A DNA stretch of 64,000 bases from assembly GCF_016901855.1 (NCBI RefSeq), contig NZ_JACJKY010000002.1, positions 62,001 to 126,000 of the forward strand, read 5' to 3'. This DNA comes from Merdimmobilis hominis. Lineage in GTDB: Bacteria; Bacillota; Clostridia; Oscillospirales; Ruminococcaceae. The notes under the pieces are model-generated. The model did not search any database. It had not been told where the DNA came from and saw only the letters and a list, made by a program, of their open reading frames with translations. Below are positions 24,331 through 32,351 of the stretch, piece by piece; the stretch's first letter is position 1; the number at the start of each line of letters is the position of its first letter. The position numbers and the translations under genes are program-made.

Positions 24331-25857
24331 TTATTTTTTGCCGAAATATTTGCGGTCAAGGCTCCGGTACTGGATTGCCTCGGCAACATGGCGGGTATTT
24401 ATCACCTCGTCGCCGGACAGATCGGCAATCGTACGCGACACTTTTAAAATCCGGTCATATGCACGCGCGGAAAGCGAGAGCTTATCAAACGCCTTTTGAA
24501 TCATCGCTTTTGCATCATCGGTCATGCGGCAGTCGGTTTGCAGTCTTGCCGGCGGAATTTTTGCATTTGATAAAATATTCGTTCCGCGAAACCGCTCGTG
24601 CTGAACGGCACGCGCCTTGTCCACGCGCGCTTTGATCGCCGCACTCGACTCCGCCGGTGTGTTCGACGAAATCTCCCCAAACGACACCGGAAGCACGTCA
24701 ATATGCAAGTCAAGCCGGTCTAAAAGCGGCCCCGAGATGCGCGAAAGATACTGTTCGACACGCTTCGGCGTACAGGTGCACTGCTTTGTGGGATGGCCGT
24801 AATAGCCGCAGGGACACGGATTCATCGCGGCAATCACCATCATCGAGCACGGATAGGTGAGTGTGCCTGACACGCGCGAAATCGTAACACAGCCGTCCTC
24901 AACCGGCTGGCGGAGCACCTCCATGGCGGCGCGCGAAAACTCGGGCAGTTCGTCCAAAAATAAAACGCCGTTGTGTGCAAGCGAAATTTCACCCGGACGC
25001 ACAATCGAGCCGCCGCCCGAAAGTCCCGGTGCGGAAATCGTATGATGCGGCGAGCGGAACGGCCGCGCTGTAATGAGCGGTGCATCGCGGTCAATGAGTC
25101 CCGCCACCGAATGAATCATTGTCGTTTCGATCGATTCTTCAAACGTCATGTCAGGTAAAATCGAGCCGATACGCTTTGCGAGCATGCTTTTTCCCGCACC
25201 GGGTGCGCCGATCATCAAAGCATTATGACCGCCTGCCGCCGCAATCTCGAGCGCACGCCTTGCACCCTGCTGGCCTTTGACTTCACAGAAGTCCGGCACA
25301 AACGGCACGGGCTGATTCTTGGGTGACACATATGCCGTCGGGGACAGTGACGTTTTATCTTCAAAAAAGGCGAGCAATGTTTTTACATGCGGCACGCCGT
25401 AGACGGTAATACCCGGTACAACAGCGGCTTCCTTTGCGTTTTCTTCGGGAACAAACACCGCCTTGCATCCCGCGCCGCGCGCACTCAGCACCATCGGCAA
25501 AACACCCACAACCGGACGCAGCGCACCCGACAGCGAAAGCTCGCCGACAAACATGCATTTCGATAAATTTAAAGCAAGCTGTCCGCTCGATAAAAGAAGC
25601 GACAGAAAAATCGGCAGATCATACACAGGTCCCGCTTTTTTTAAGTCGGCAGGCGCCAAGTTGACCGTAATTTTTGCCGCCGGCAGGGTATAGCCGCAGT
25701 TTTTGAGTGCCGCACACACACGGTCGCGGCTTTCCCGCACAGCGGTATCCGGCAGTCCGACAATATCAAACCGCGGCAGCCCCGGCGCAAAATCGGTTTC
25801 CACCTCCACAAGATAGCCCGCCAATCCGAAAAGTCCCGCACTTTTTACACTGTTCAT
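24331..25857 (-). CDS. comM: YifB/ComM-family magnesium-chelatase-like AAA ATPase
   Basis: 508 residues, family-typical. The N-terminal Lon-protease-like S5-fold domain (FGLAGYLVEVETDFAPGLPRF, then VCAALKNCGYTLP) precedes a Mg-chelatase AAA+ core: Walker A MIGAPGAGKSMLAKR (about 215-230), Walker B GVLFLDELPEF, a Cys-rich NPCPCGYYGHPTKQC insertion, and a C-terminal helical domain. ComM is a hexameric helicase that aids branch migration during natural transformation in proteobacteria; in Clostridia the role is inferred. Monocistronic, with its own minus-strand promoter. Confidence 0.92.
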   Translation of the reverse strand: MNSVKSAGLFGLAGYLVEVETDFAPGLPRFDIVGLPDTAVRESRDRVCAALKNCGYTLPAAKITVNLAPADLKKAGPVYDLPIFLSLLLSSGQLALNLSKCMFVGELSLSGALRPVVGVLPMVLSARGAGCKAVFVPEENAKEAAVVPGITVYGVPHVKTLLAFFEDKTSLSPTAYVSPKNQPVPFVPDFCEVKGQQGARRALEIAAAGGHNALMIGAPGAGKSMLAKRIGSILPDMTFEESIETTMIHSVAGLIDRDAPLITARPFRSPHHTISAPGLSGGGSIVRPGEISLAHNGVLFLDELPEFSRAAMEVLRQPVEDGCVTISRVSGTLTYPCSMMVIAAMNPCPCGYYGHPTKQCTCTPKRVEQYLSRISGPLLDRLDLHIDVLPVSFGEISSNTPAESSAAIKARVDKARAVQHERFRGTNILSNAKIPPARLQTDCRMTDDAKAMIQKAFDKLSLSARAYDRILKVSRTIADLSGDEVINTRHVAEAIQYRSLDRKYFGKK

Positions 25858-25890
25858 GCAAACGTCCCCTCGTTTTCCCCGTTTCTTTTG

Positions 25891-25919
25891 AGTATACTCG
25901 ATTTTTAAAAAAGAAACAA
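25891..25919 (-). promoter_or_regulatory. Promoter of comM
   Basis: Minus strand: TTGTTT (25914-25919), 17-bp spacer, TATACT (25891-25896), 33 bp before the ATG. Confidence 0.6.
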
Positions 25920-26013
25920 CATTTTCCTTTGGCGTTTTTGTTTTTAAAAAAAATAACCAAAAAAACGCATTGAAGTTTATGCATAATTTTCGTTCCGAAA
26001 ACGGGTTTTCCTC

Positions 26014-26041
26014 TTTACTTTTTCATTTGTTCGGCTATAAT
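26014..26041 (+). promoter_or_regulatory. Promoter of the ABC exporter operon
   Basis: TTTACT (26014-26019), 16-bp spacer, TATAAT (26036-26041), 60 bp before the ATG at 26102. Confidence 0.55.
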
Positions 26042-26101
26042 GACACTGACATTTTCTTTTTTTACAATCGTTATACCAGACAAAAGAAACGAGGGGATTT
26101 T

Positions 26102-27853
26102 ATGTTTCAGCTTCGATGGGTCTGGGCGCGCATGGAAGGCTATCACGGGCGCTATATCTTTGCGCTGTTCGGCTCGGTGCTGATTGCAGCGTCACAGCTT
26201 ATGGGCTCTCTCATTACCGCACAGATCATGGACACGGTCTTTAACCCGATTCAATCGGGCACGCCGGTCACAGAGCAGCTTGTTAAGACGCTCATTTTCT
26301 GGCTCATTTTACTTGTGGGCTTTACGCTTTTGCGTACGTCATTTACATACGGCGTCGTCATGACCTATGAGCACTGCTCCCAGCAGCTGACATATCGTCT
26401 GCGCCGCGATCTTTACAAAAACATGCAGGAGCAGGATATGCGGTTTTACAGCAAAAACCGCACCGGCGACTTAATGACACGCTTGACCGGCGATATGGAC
26501 ATGATCCGTCACACGGTCTGCTGGGTCATCCGCCAGCTTTTAGAGTGCATCGTGCTCTTTTTGACAACGACAATCTGCTTTTTGATTGCCGACTGGCTGT
26601 TTGCATTGACGCTGTTGGCGGTCACACCGTTTATTTTCCTCATCACAAAACGCTTTGCAAAGCGCATCGGCCCGATGTACGTCGATCTGCGTGAACGGCT
26701 TTCGCAAATGAACACCGGCGCACAGGAAAACATCTCCGGCAACCGTGTCGTCAAAGCGTTTGCACGCGAAGATTACGAAAACGAACAGTTTGACCAAAAA
26801 AACGAAGCGTTTAAAAAAGCAAATCTTGCCGCAACGATGACTTGGCTTCGCTACAGCCCGATCTTAGATGCGCTGTCGCAGTCGCTTGCCGTTTCCGTGC
26901 TGCTGGTGGGCGGTATTTTCCTGATTACCGGCCGCATTTCCATCGGTACCTTTACGCTGTTTAACTCGCTTTCCTGGACGCTCACAAACCCGATGCGCAT
27001 GCTCGGCATGCACATCAACGACCTGCAGCGTTTCTTTGCGAGCGCAAGCAAAATCATTGAGCTTTATTATGCCCGTTCGACGATCATCACCCGTACGGAT
27101 GCCACACCGGTTTTAGGCCGCGTAAAAGGCAAAGTAACCTTCTCCCACGCCGGCTTAAAGTTAGACGGCACACAGGTGCTTTCGGACATTGATTTGACCA
27201 TCAATCCGGGCGAAACGGTTGCCATCATGGGACCGACCGGCTCGGGCAAAACATCGCTTATTAACTTAATCCCGCGGTTTTTTGACGCCACCGAAGGCAA
27301 AGTCCTTGTAGACGACACACCGGTCGGCATGATGCCGCTTCACGACCTGCGCAGAAGCATCGGCATTGCAACACAGGATGTCTTCTTGTTCTCCGACACC
27401 GTGGACGGCAACATTGCGTACGGTGATTCGACGCTTTCGGAGGAGGAAGTCAAACGATATGCAAAAATGGCATCCGTTGATTTTGCCGAAAAGCTCACCG
27501 ACGGCTTTGATACGCTGATCGGCGAACGCGGCACCGGTCTTTCGGGCGGTCAGAAACAGCGTATTGCACTCGCGCGTGCGCTCGCGGTGCGTCCGTCGAT
27601 CCTCATTCTCGACGATACCACCTCGGCAGTCGATCTGGAAACCGAAAAAGAAATCCAAAACGCACTCGATTCGCTCGATTTCCCCTGCACAAAGATTTTC
27701 ATTGCACAGCGTATTTCCACCACCAAACGAGCGGACAAAATCGTCATTTTGGACGGCGGCCGCATTGTGCAGTACGGCACACACGACGAATTAAAGGAGC
27801 AGCCCGGCTATTACCGCGAAGTATACCTGCTCCAAAACGGCATGACGGAATAA
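26102..27853 (+). CDS. ABC exporter half-transporter with degenerate nucleotide site
   Basis: 583 residues. Six membrane helices (about 15-300) form a Type IV exporter domain; then an ATPase domain with Walker A GPTGSGKTS and signature LSGGQ. Walker B reads ILILDDTTSAVD, with Asp505 in place of the catalytic Glu, and the H-loop reads IAQRIST, with Gln for His. These are the marks of the degenerate partner in heterodimeric exporters such as BmrCD or TM287/288. The frame extends to 25970, but the promoter at 26014-26041 lies within that extension and GAGGGG precedes the ATG at 26102. It is followed 13 bp later by its canonical partner. Substrate (drug, lipid or peptide) unknown. Confidence 0.9.
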   Translation: MFQLRWVWARMEGYHGRYIFALFGSVLIAASQLMGSLITAQIMDTVFNPIQSGTPVTEQLVKTLIFWLILLVGFTLLRTSFTYGVVMTYEHCSQQLTYRLRRDLYKNMQEQDMRFYSKNRTGDLMTRLTGDMDMIRHTVCWVIRQLLECIVLFLTTTICFLIADWLFALTLLAVTPFIFLITKRFAKRIGPMYVDLRERLSQMNTGAQENISGNRVVKAFAREDYENEQFDQKNEAFKKANLAATMTWLRYSPILDALSQSLAVSVLLVGGIFLITGRISIGTFTLFNSLSWTLTNPMRMLGMHINDLQRFFASASKIIELYYARSTIITRTDATPVLGRVKGKVTFSHAGLKLDGTQVLSDIDLTINPGETVAIMGPTGSGKTSLINLIPRFFDATEGKVLVDDTPVGMMPLHDLRRSIGIATQDVFLFSDTVDGNIAYGDSTLSEEEVKRYAKMASVDFAEKLTDGFDTLIGERGTGLSGGQKQRIALARALAVRPSILILDDTTSAVDLETEKEIQNALDSLDFPCTKIFIAQRISTTKRADKIVILDGGRIVQYGTHDELKEQPGYYREVYLLQNGMTE

Positions 27854-27866
27854 AGGGGGAATCATC

Positions 27867-29636
27867 ATGGCAAGAAACCGATTTGACGTCGACGAAACAC
27901 TCGAAACCCCATTTAACGTAAAACATTTACTGCGTGCCGGCGTGTATGTCAAACGCCACAGCAAAAAAATGATCCTGTCGCTTGTTTACTCTGCGATTTC
28001 GGCGGTCTGCGCGCTTGTGGGCCCGCTGCTTATAAGCACGGCGATCGATGTAGCTGTCCCGAACAAGGACTATATGCTGCTTGTCTGGCTCGCTGTCGCA
28101 ATGGCGATTTCGATTGCACTCAGTATTCTGTTCGGCTGGATTCGCTCGAAATACATGACAATCGTCGGCCAGGAAATCATCTATGATATCCGCAAGGATT
28201 TGTTTGCACACTTACAAAAGCTGCCGTTTCAGTTTTACGACGACCGTCCGCACGGCAAGATTCTGACCCGTGTCATCAACTACGTCAACAACGTGTCGGA
28301 CGCGCTCTCAAACGGCATCATCAACTTCATCTTAGAAACGTTCAACCTCATTCTGATTGCTGTGTTCATGCTTTTATGCGATGTGCGGTTAAGCCTCATC
28401 GTCATGGCAGGCATTCCGGTATTCGTGGTGGTCGTGTTCTTCTTAAAACCGGCACAGCGCCGTGCTTGGCAGGATGTGTCGAACAAAGGCTCGAACTTAA
28501 ACGCCTACCTGCACGAGAGTTTGGACGGTGCAAAAATCACACAGGCATTTGTCCGCGAGGATGAAAACGCCGAAATCTACGACAAATTAAACCGCAAATA
28601 CGTCAAAAGCTGGATGAAAGCGCAGTTTACCTCAAACCTTGTATGGTATTCGGTCGACAACATCTCGACCATCGTCATTGCGGCGATGTACCTGATCGGC
28701 TTGTTTATGTTAGGTCCTGCCGTGAAAATCGGTACGCTCATTGCAATTTCCTCGTATGCATGGCGGTTCTGGCAGCCGATTTTACAGCTTTCGAACCTGT
28801 ATAACACGTTTATCAACGCCGTCGCATACCTCGAGCGTATTTTCGAGATGATCGACGAGCCGGTCACCATCGACGATGCGCCGGATGCCGGCGCGCTCCC
28901 GCCGATTGAGGGACGAGTCGACTTTAACGACGTAACCTTCTCATATGACGGCGAGATCAATATTCTAGAGCACATGGATCTGCATGTGCGTGCAGGCGAG
29001 TCGATTGCACTCGTCGGCCCGACCGGCGCCGGCAAAACAACGGTAGTCAACCTCATTTCGCGGTTTTATAACGTCACCGGCGGCGCTGTAACGCTCGACG
29101 GCCACGATGTGTCGCGTGTAACGCTCCATTCGCTCCGGTCGCAGATGGGCATCATGCTCCAGGACAGCTTCATTTTCTCGGGCACGATTCTCGACAACAT
29201 CCGCTACGGCCGGCTTGACGCAACCGACGAAGAAGTCATCGCGGCGGCAAAAACGGTTCGTGCGCACGACTTCATCATGGCGATGGAAAAAGGCTACCAC
29301 ACCGAAGTCAACGAGCGCGGCTCGCGGCTTTCGCAGGGACAAAAACAGCTGATTGCGTTTGCACGCACACTGCTTTCGAATCCGCGGATTCTGATTCTCG
29401 ACGAGGCAACCTCCTCGATCGACGCACAGACCGAGCGGCTGTTGCAGGAGGGCTTGAATGCGCTCTTAAAAGGACGGACGTCGTTCATTATCGCGCACCG
29501 GTTGTCCACGATCAAAAACTGCGACCGTATTTTGTATATCAGCAACAAGGGCATTGCCGAGAGCGGCAGTCACGACGAGCTGATGGCAAAGAAAGGACTT
29601 TATTATCATCTGTACACCGCACAGATCGAAGGATAA
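27867..29636 (+). CDS. ABC exporter half-transporter, catalytically competent partner
   Basis: 589 residues with the same exporter architecture. Walker A GPTGAGKTT, Walker B ILILDEATSSID with the catalytic Glu, H-loop IAHRLST, but signature LSQGQ rather than LSGGQ. In a heterodimer this altered signature faces the degenerate Walker site of the first subunit, so the pair has one hydrolytic and one non-hydrolytic site. AAAGGGGG is 7 bp before the ATG. Co-transcribed with the first subunit and closed by a strong terminator. Confidence 0.92.
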   Translation: MARNRFDVDETLETPFNVKHLLRAGVYVKRHSKKMILSLVYSAISAVCALVGPLLISTAIDVAVPNKDYMLLVWLAVAMAISIALSILFGWIRSKYMTIVGQEIIYDIRKDLFAHLQKLPFQFYDDRPHGKILTRVINYVNNVSDALSNGIINFILETFNLILIAVFMLLCDVRLSLIVMAGIPVFVVVVFFLKPAQRRAWQDVSNKGSNLNAYLHESLDGAKITQAFVREDENAEIYDKLNRKYVKSWMKAQFTSNLVWYSVDNISTIVIAAMYLIGLFMLGPAVKIGTLIAISSYAWRFWQPILQLSNLYNTFINAVAYLERIFEMIDEPVTIDDAPDAGALPPIEGRVDFNDVTFSYDGEINILEHMDLHVRAGESIALVGPTGAGKTTVVNLISRFYNVTGGAVTLDGHDVSRVTLHSLRSQMGIMLQDSFIFSGTILDNIRYGRLDATDEEVIAAAKTVRAHDFIMAMEKGYHTEVNERGSRLSQGQKQLIAFARTLLSNPRILILDEATSSIDAQTERLLQEGLNALLKGRTSFIIAHRLSTIKNCDRILYISNKGIAESGSHDELMAKKGLYYHLYTAQIEG

Positions 29637-29640
29637 CAAA

Positions 29641-29668
29641 AAAGAGGACTGAAATTTCAGTCCTCTTT
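29641..29668. terminator. Bidirectional terminator after the ABC exporter
   Basis: Perfect 28-bp palindrome followed by a T-run on the plus strand. The last codons and stop of the convergent XRE gene lie inside it. Confidence 0.85.
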
Positions 29669-29881
29669 TTTTCTTGGATACGGCTGTTTTTCGTCGGTCA
29701 GTCCCGCAAGATAGTCCATGCTCGTTTCGAGTGCGACTGCAAGTTTTCGGCATTGCTCGAATGTCAGATACCGTCTGCCGGTTTCGATTTTTGAATAGTC
29801 GCTTTGGTCAATACCGGTCATCATCTGGATTTTTAACTGCGTATATCCCTTTTCTTTGCGCAGTGCGCGGATTCGGTTCAT
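29657..29881 (-). CDS. Small XRE-family transcriptional regulator
   Basis: 74 residues with one helix-turn-helix, MNRIRALRKEKGYTQLKIQMMTGIDQSDYSKIETGRRYLTF, followed by the ordinary dimer-helix LEQCRKLAVALETSMDYL-type segment. Divergent from the zinc-ribbon membrane gene at 29967; the short inverted repeat CCCTA..TAGGG at 29915-29931, overlapping that gene's -35 box, is a possible operator. Its C-terminal codons form part of the terminator of the ABC exporter operon. Target genes are unknown. Confidence 0.85.
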   Translation of the reverse strand: MNRIRALRKEKGYTQLKIQMMTGIDQSDYSKIETGRRYLTFEQCRKLAVALETSMDYLAGLTDEKQPYPRKKED

Positions 29882-29919
29882 ATTGCTTCACCCATTTTAG
29901 AGTATGGCAAATTCCCCTA

Positions 29920-29948
29920 TTGAAATTAGGGTGAAATTGACCTATTAT
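29920..29948 (+). promoter_or_regulatory. Promoter of the zinc-ribbon membrane protein gene
   Basis: TTGAAA (29920-29925), 17-bp spacer, TATTAT (29943-29948); the inverted repeat CCCTA-N7-TAGGG (29915-29931) overlaps the -35 box. Confidence 0.5.
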
Positions 29949-29966
29949 ATATTTGAGGTGATTCTT

Positions 29967-30266
29967 ATGGCTTCCTTTTGTCTGGAATGTTGGAATAAAA
30001 TAAACAACAGAAACGACCCGCCACGCAAATATATTATTTCAAAATCATTGGATTTATGCGAAGGATGTGGTGAATGGAAACACGTTCTTGTGATGGAGCG
30101 AAAATATTATTATTTACGCAAATTTCGATTCATTATTATTCCTGTGTATATTATATGGCGAATTATATTTTTACTCTTAAAACTCATATCATGGCCTTTT
30201 AGAAAAATATTTTCAAAGTACCGCAACAAACAGTCTGTTTGTTCTGAAACCACTTCAAAAAAGTAG
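29967..30266 (+). CDS. Small membrane protein with zinc-ribbon-like Cys pairs
   Basis: 99 residues. Two CxxC pairs (CLECW near residue 5 and CEGCG near residue 32) suggest an N-terminal metal-binding knuckle. One strongly hydrophobic helix follows (FIIIPVYIIWRIIFLLLKLIS, about 52-72), and a basic tail. GAGGTG is 6 bp before the ATG. The frame opens earlier (29904), but that part overlaps the promoter. Codon use is AT-rich compared with the neighbours, which may mean recent acquisition. No named family recognised; probably controlled by the divergent XRE protein. Confidence 0.65.
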   Translation: MASFCLECWNKINNRNDPPRKYIISKSLDLCEGCGEWKHVLVMERKYYYLRKFRFIIIPVYIIWRIIFLLLKLISWPFRKIFSKYRNKQSVCSETTSKK

Positions 30267-30301
30267 CGCAATAATTGCGAAAAATTCATCTTCATTTCCT
30301 C

Positions 30302-30330
30302 TTTACTTTTTAAAATCCCGCCCGTATAAT
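30302..30330 (+). promoter_or_regulatory. Promoter of the GH20 gene
   Basis: TTTACT (30302-30307), 17-bp spacer, TATAAT (30325-30330), about 50 bp before the ATG. Confidence 0.6.
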
Positions 30331-30382
30331 AAAGGCAGAGATTGTGTGAAAATCACACCGATTTTTTGGAGGAAGAAGACCA

Positions 30383-32263
30383 ATGCTTACTTTAAAACTT
30401 GATGCCTCATCATCCCAATATGCACCGCAGATTGAATTGCTTTCCGCAATCGTTCCGGTGCGCCTTGCAGACGACGGGCTGACCCTTTCGTGCGAAGCCG
30501 GAAATGATGGCATGACTGTTATGAAACAAGACGGACACGCGCACATCGTGTTCGAAAAACCGTGCGAATTTTTCCGCGGTATTTTAACTCTCATGGAGCA
30601 TGAAGCAGACGACACCGTTTCGCTCCATGAAAAAGCTCAGTTTGCGTTTAACGGCCACATGATCGACAACTCCCGCAACGCTGTGTTAAATATGAAAACA
30701 GCCAAAGAAGTCATCATGTACTCCGCACTCATGGGACTCGACAACATCCTGCTTTATAACGAAGAGACATTCGAAGTGCCGGAGCATCCGTATTTCGGCT
30801 ATATGCGCATGGGCTACACGAAAAAAGACGTCCGCGAATTAAATGATTTTGCAAAACAGTTCGGCGTGACAATCGTTCCGTGCATTCAGACACTTGCACA
30901 TTTAGCACAGACACTCCGCTGGGCATGCCACCGCGACATCTGCGACGCAGGCGACACATTGCTCGTGGAGGAGGAGAAAACATACACGCTCATTGAAGAC
31001 GTCATCCGTTCGTGGCACGACTGCGTCGACACCGCTGTGTTCCACATCGGCATGGACGAGGCATATTACTTAGGCCGCGGCCAGTACTTGAACAAACACG
31101 GCTACAAACCGCATTTCGAGCTGATGTGCAACCATCTGCGCCGTGTGCTCGACATCTGCAAAAAATACGATTTAAAACCGATGATCTGGAGCGACATGTT
31201 CTTTAACCTCATGTTCGGCGGCCTGTACGCAGACGGCGAGCTCGACCAGAACCTGCTCGACCTCGTGCCGAAAGACGTCACCCTGGTTTACTGGGACTAC
31301 TACTCGACCTCGTATGATCTGTATGACAAACGCATTAAGAGCCATTTACAATTCGACAACAAGATCGCATTTGCAGGCGGCGCTTGGAAATGGAGCAGTA
31401 TCGTTCCGTCGACCGATCACAGCATGAACGTCACAAAACTCGCCCTCGACGCGTGCCGCGCAAACGGCATCGACACCGTATTTGCAACCGAGTGGGGAGA
31501 TAACGGCGGCGAGGCTTCGATCTATTCGATTCTGCCGGTGCTTTCGCTGTTCGCAGAGGAAAGCTACGGCACAGACGATGTCGACGCACGCGTGAACAAT
31601 GCCGTTTTGGCAATGACCGGCTATACCACCGAGGAGTTCTTAAAAATGTGCGACATCAACCGCACCACCAAAGTGGAACCGATCGTACCGCACACAAACC
31701 CGGGCAAATACCTGTTCTTCCAGGATGTGCTCATGGGACTGTTCGACTGCCATGTAAACGAAACGTTCCCGGCACACTTTGCGCAGTGTGAGCGCACGCT
31801 CGCCGCATTGGCTTCGCGCGATCTGCCGGTTTCGTATGTGTTCGATACCCTCGCAAAACTCGCGCATGTGCTCGAAGTCAAATGCGACATCGGCATCCGC
31901 TTAAAAGCCGCATATGACAAGAATGACCGTGAAGCACTTGCAAAAATGGCAAACGAGGAATTTGACGAGCTTCTTTGCCGCATTGAATCGTTCTATCACG
32001 CATTCCGCACCCAGTGGTACAACGAGAACCGTCCGGGCGGCTTCGATGTGCAGGACCTCCGCATCGGCGGCTTAAAACAGCGCATTGTCACGGCAAAAGA
32101 CACGGTAAACGCATATCTTGCAGGCGATATCGACCGCATCGAGGAATTAGAAATCGAGCGTCTGCCGTTCGACTGCCGCACCCCGGGTGAGGACAAGGAT
32201 GTAAACGTCGACTGCAACTTCTGGAACTACATCTCGACGCCAAACGTCAACACCCAGTATTAA
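30383..32263 (+). CDS. Glycoside hydrolase family 20 beta-N-acetylhexosaminidase
   Basis: 626 residues. A non-catalytic N-terminal domain (about 1-90) precedes a TIM barrel. The substrate-assisted catalytic pair is Asp-Glu at about 225-226 in FHIGMDEAYYLG. Barrel blocks NSRNAVLNMKTAKEVIMYSALMG (split here for brevity of the motif), WSDMFFNLM and TEWGDNGGE fit the intracellular GH20 branch without signal peptide. A C-terminal helical domain of about 180 residues follows. It hydrolyses terminal GlcNAc or GalNAc from glycans, probably after import. GGAGGAAGA precedes the ATG. The product GlcNAc could enter the murK-like/MurQ route encoded upstream. Followed 88 bp later by a GH3 gene. Confidence 0.82.
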   Translation: MLTLKLDASSSQYAPQIELLSAIVPVRLADDGLTLSCEAGNDGMTVMKQDGHAHIVFEKPCEFFRGILTLMEHEADDTVSLHEKAQFAFNGHMIDNSRNAVLNMKTAKEVIMYSALMGLDNILLYNEETFEVPEHPYFGYMRMGYTKKDVRELNDFAKQFGVTIVPCIQTLAHLAQTLRWACHRDICDAGDTLLVEEEKTYTLIEDVIRSWHDCVDTAVFHIGMDEAYYLGRGQYLNKHGYKPHFELMCNHLRRVLDICKKYDLKPMIWSDMFFNLMFGGLYADGELDQNLLDLVPKDVTLVYWDYYSTSYDLYDKRIKSHLQFDNKIAFAGGAWKWSSIVPSTDHSMNVTKLALDACRANGIDTVFATEWGDNGGEASIYSILPVLSLFAEESYGTDDVDARVNNAVLAMTGYTTEEFLKMCDINRTTKVEPIVPHTNPGKYLFFQDVLMGLFDCHVNETFPAHFAQCERTLAALASRDLPVSYVFDTLAKLAHVLEVKCDIGIRLKAAYDKNDREALAKMANEEFDELLCRIESFYHAFRTQWYNENRPGGFDVQDLRIGGLKQRIVTAKDTVNAYLAGDIDRIEELEIERLPFDCRTPGEDKDVNVDCNFWNYISTPNVNTQY

Positions 32264-32278
32264 AAAAATTAAAAATTA

Positions 32279-32303
32279 CAAACCGGCGAATTCCGCCGGT
32301 TTG
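32279..32303 (+). other. Intergenic hairpin between GH20 and GH3 genes
   Basis: 10-bp perfect stem (32279-32288 with 32294-32303) with a 5-nt loop and no following T-run; perhaps an mRNA processing or stability element. Confidence 0.4.
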
Positions 32304-32351
32304 TGTTGCCGCCCGTGTGCGGACACATATTGAAAAAAAGGAGCATTTCTC

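Noticed and set aside
25970-26101. N-terminal extension of the first ABC exporter subunit
   Set aside because: The promoter lies inside it and the ribosome site precedes the ATG at 26102; the extension has no family resemblance.
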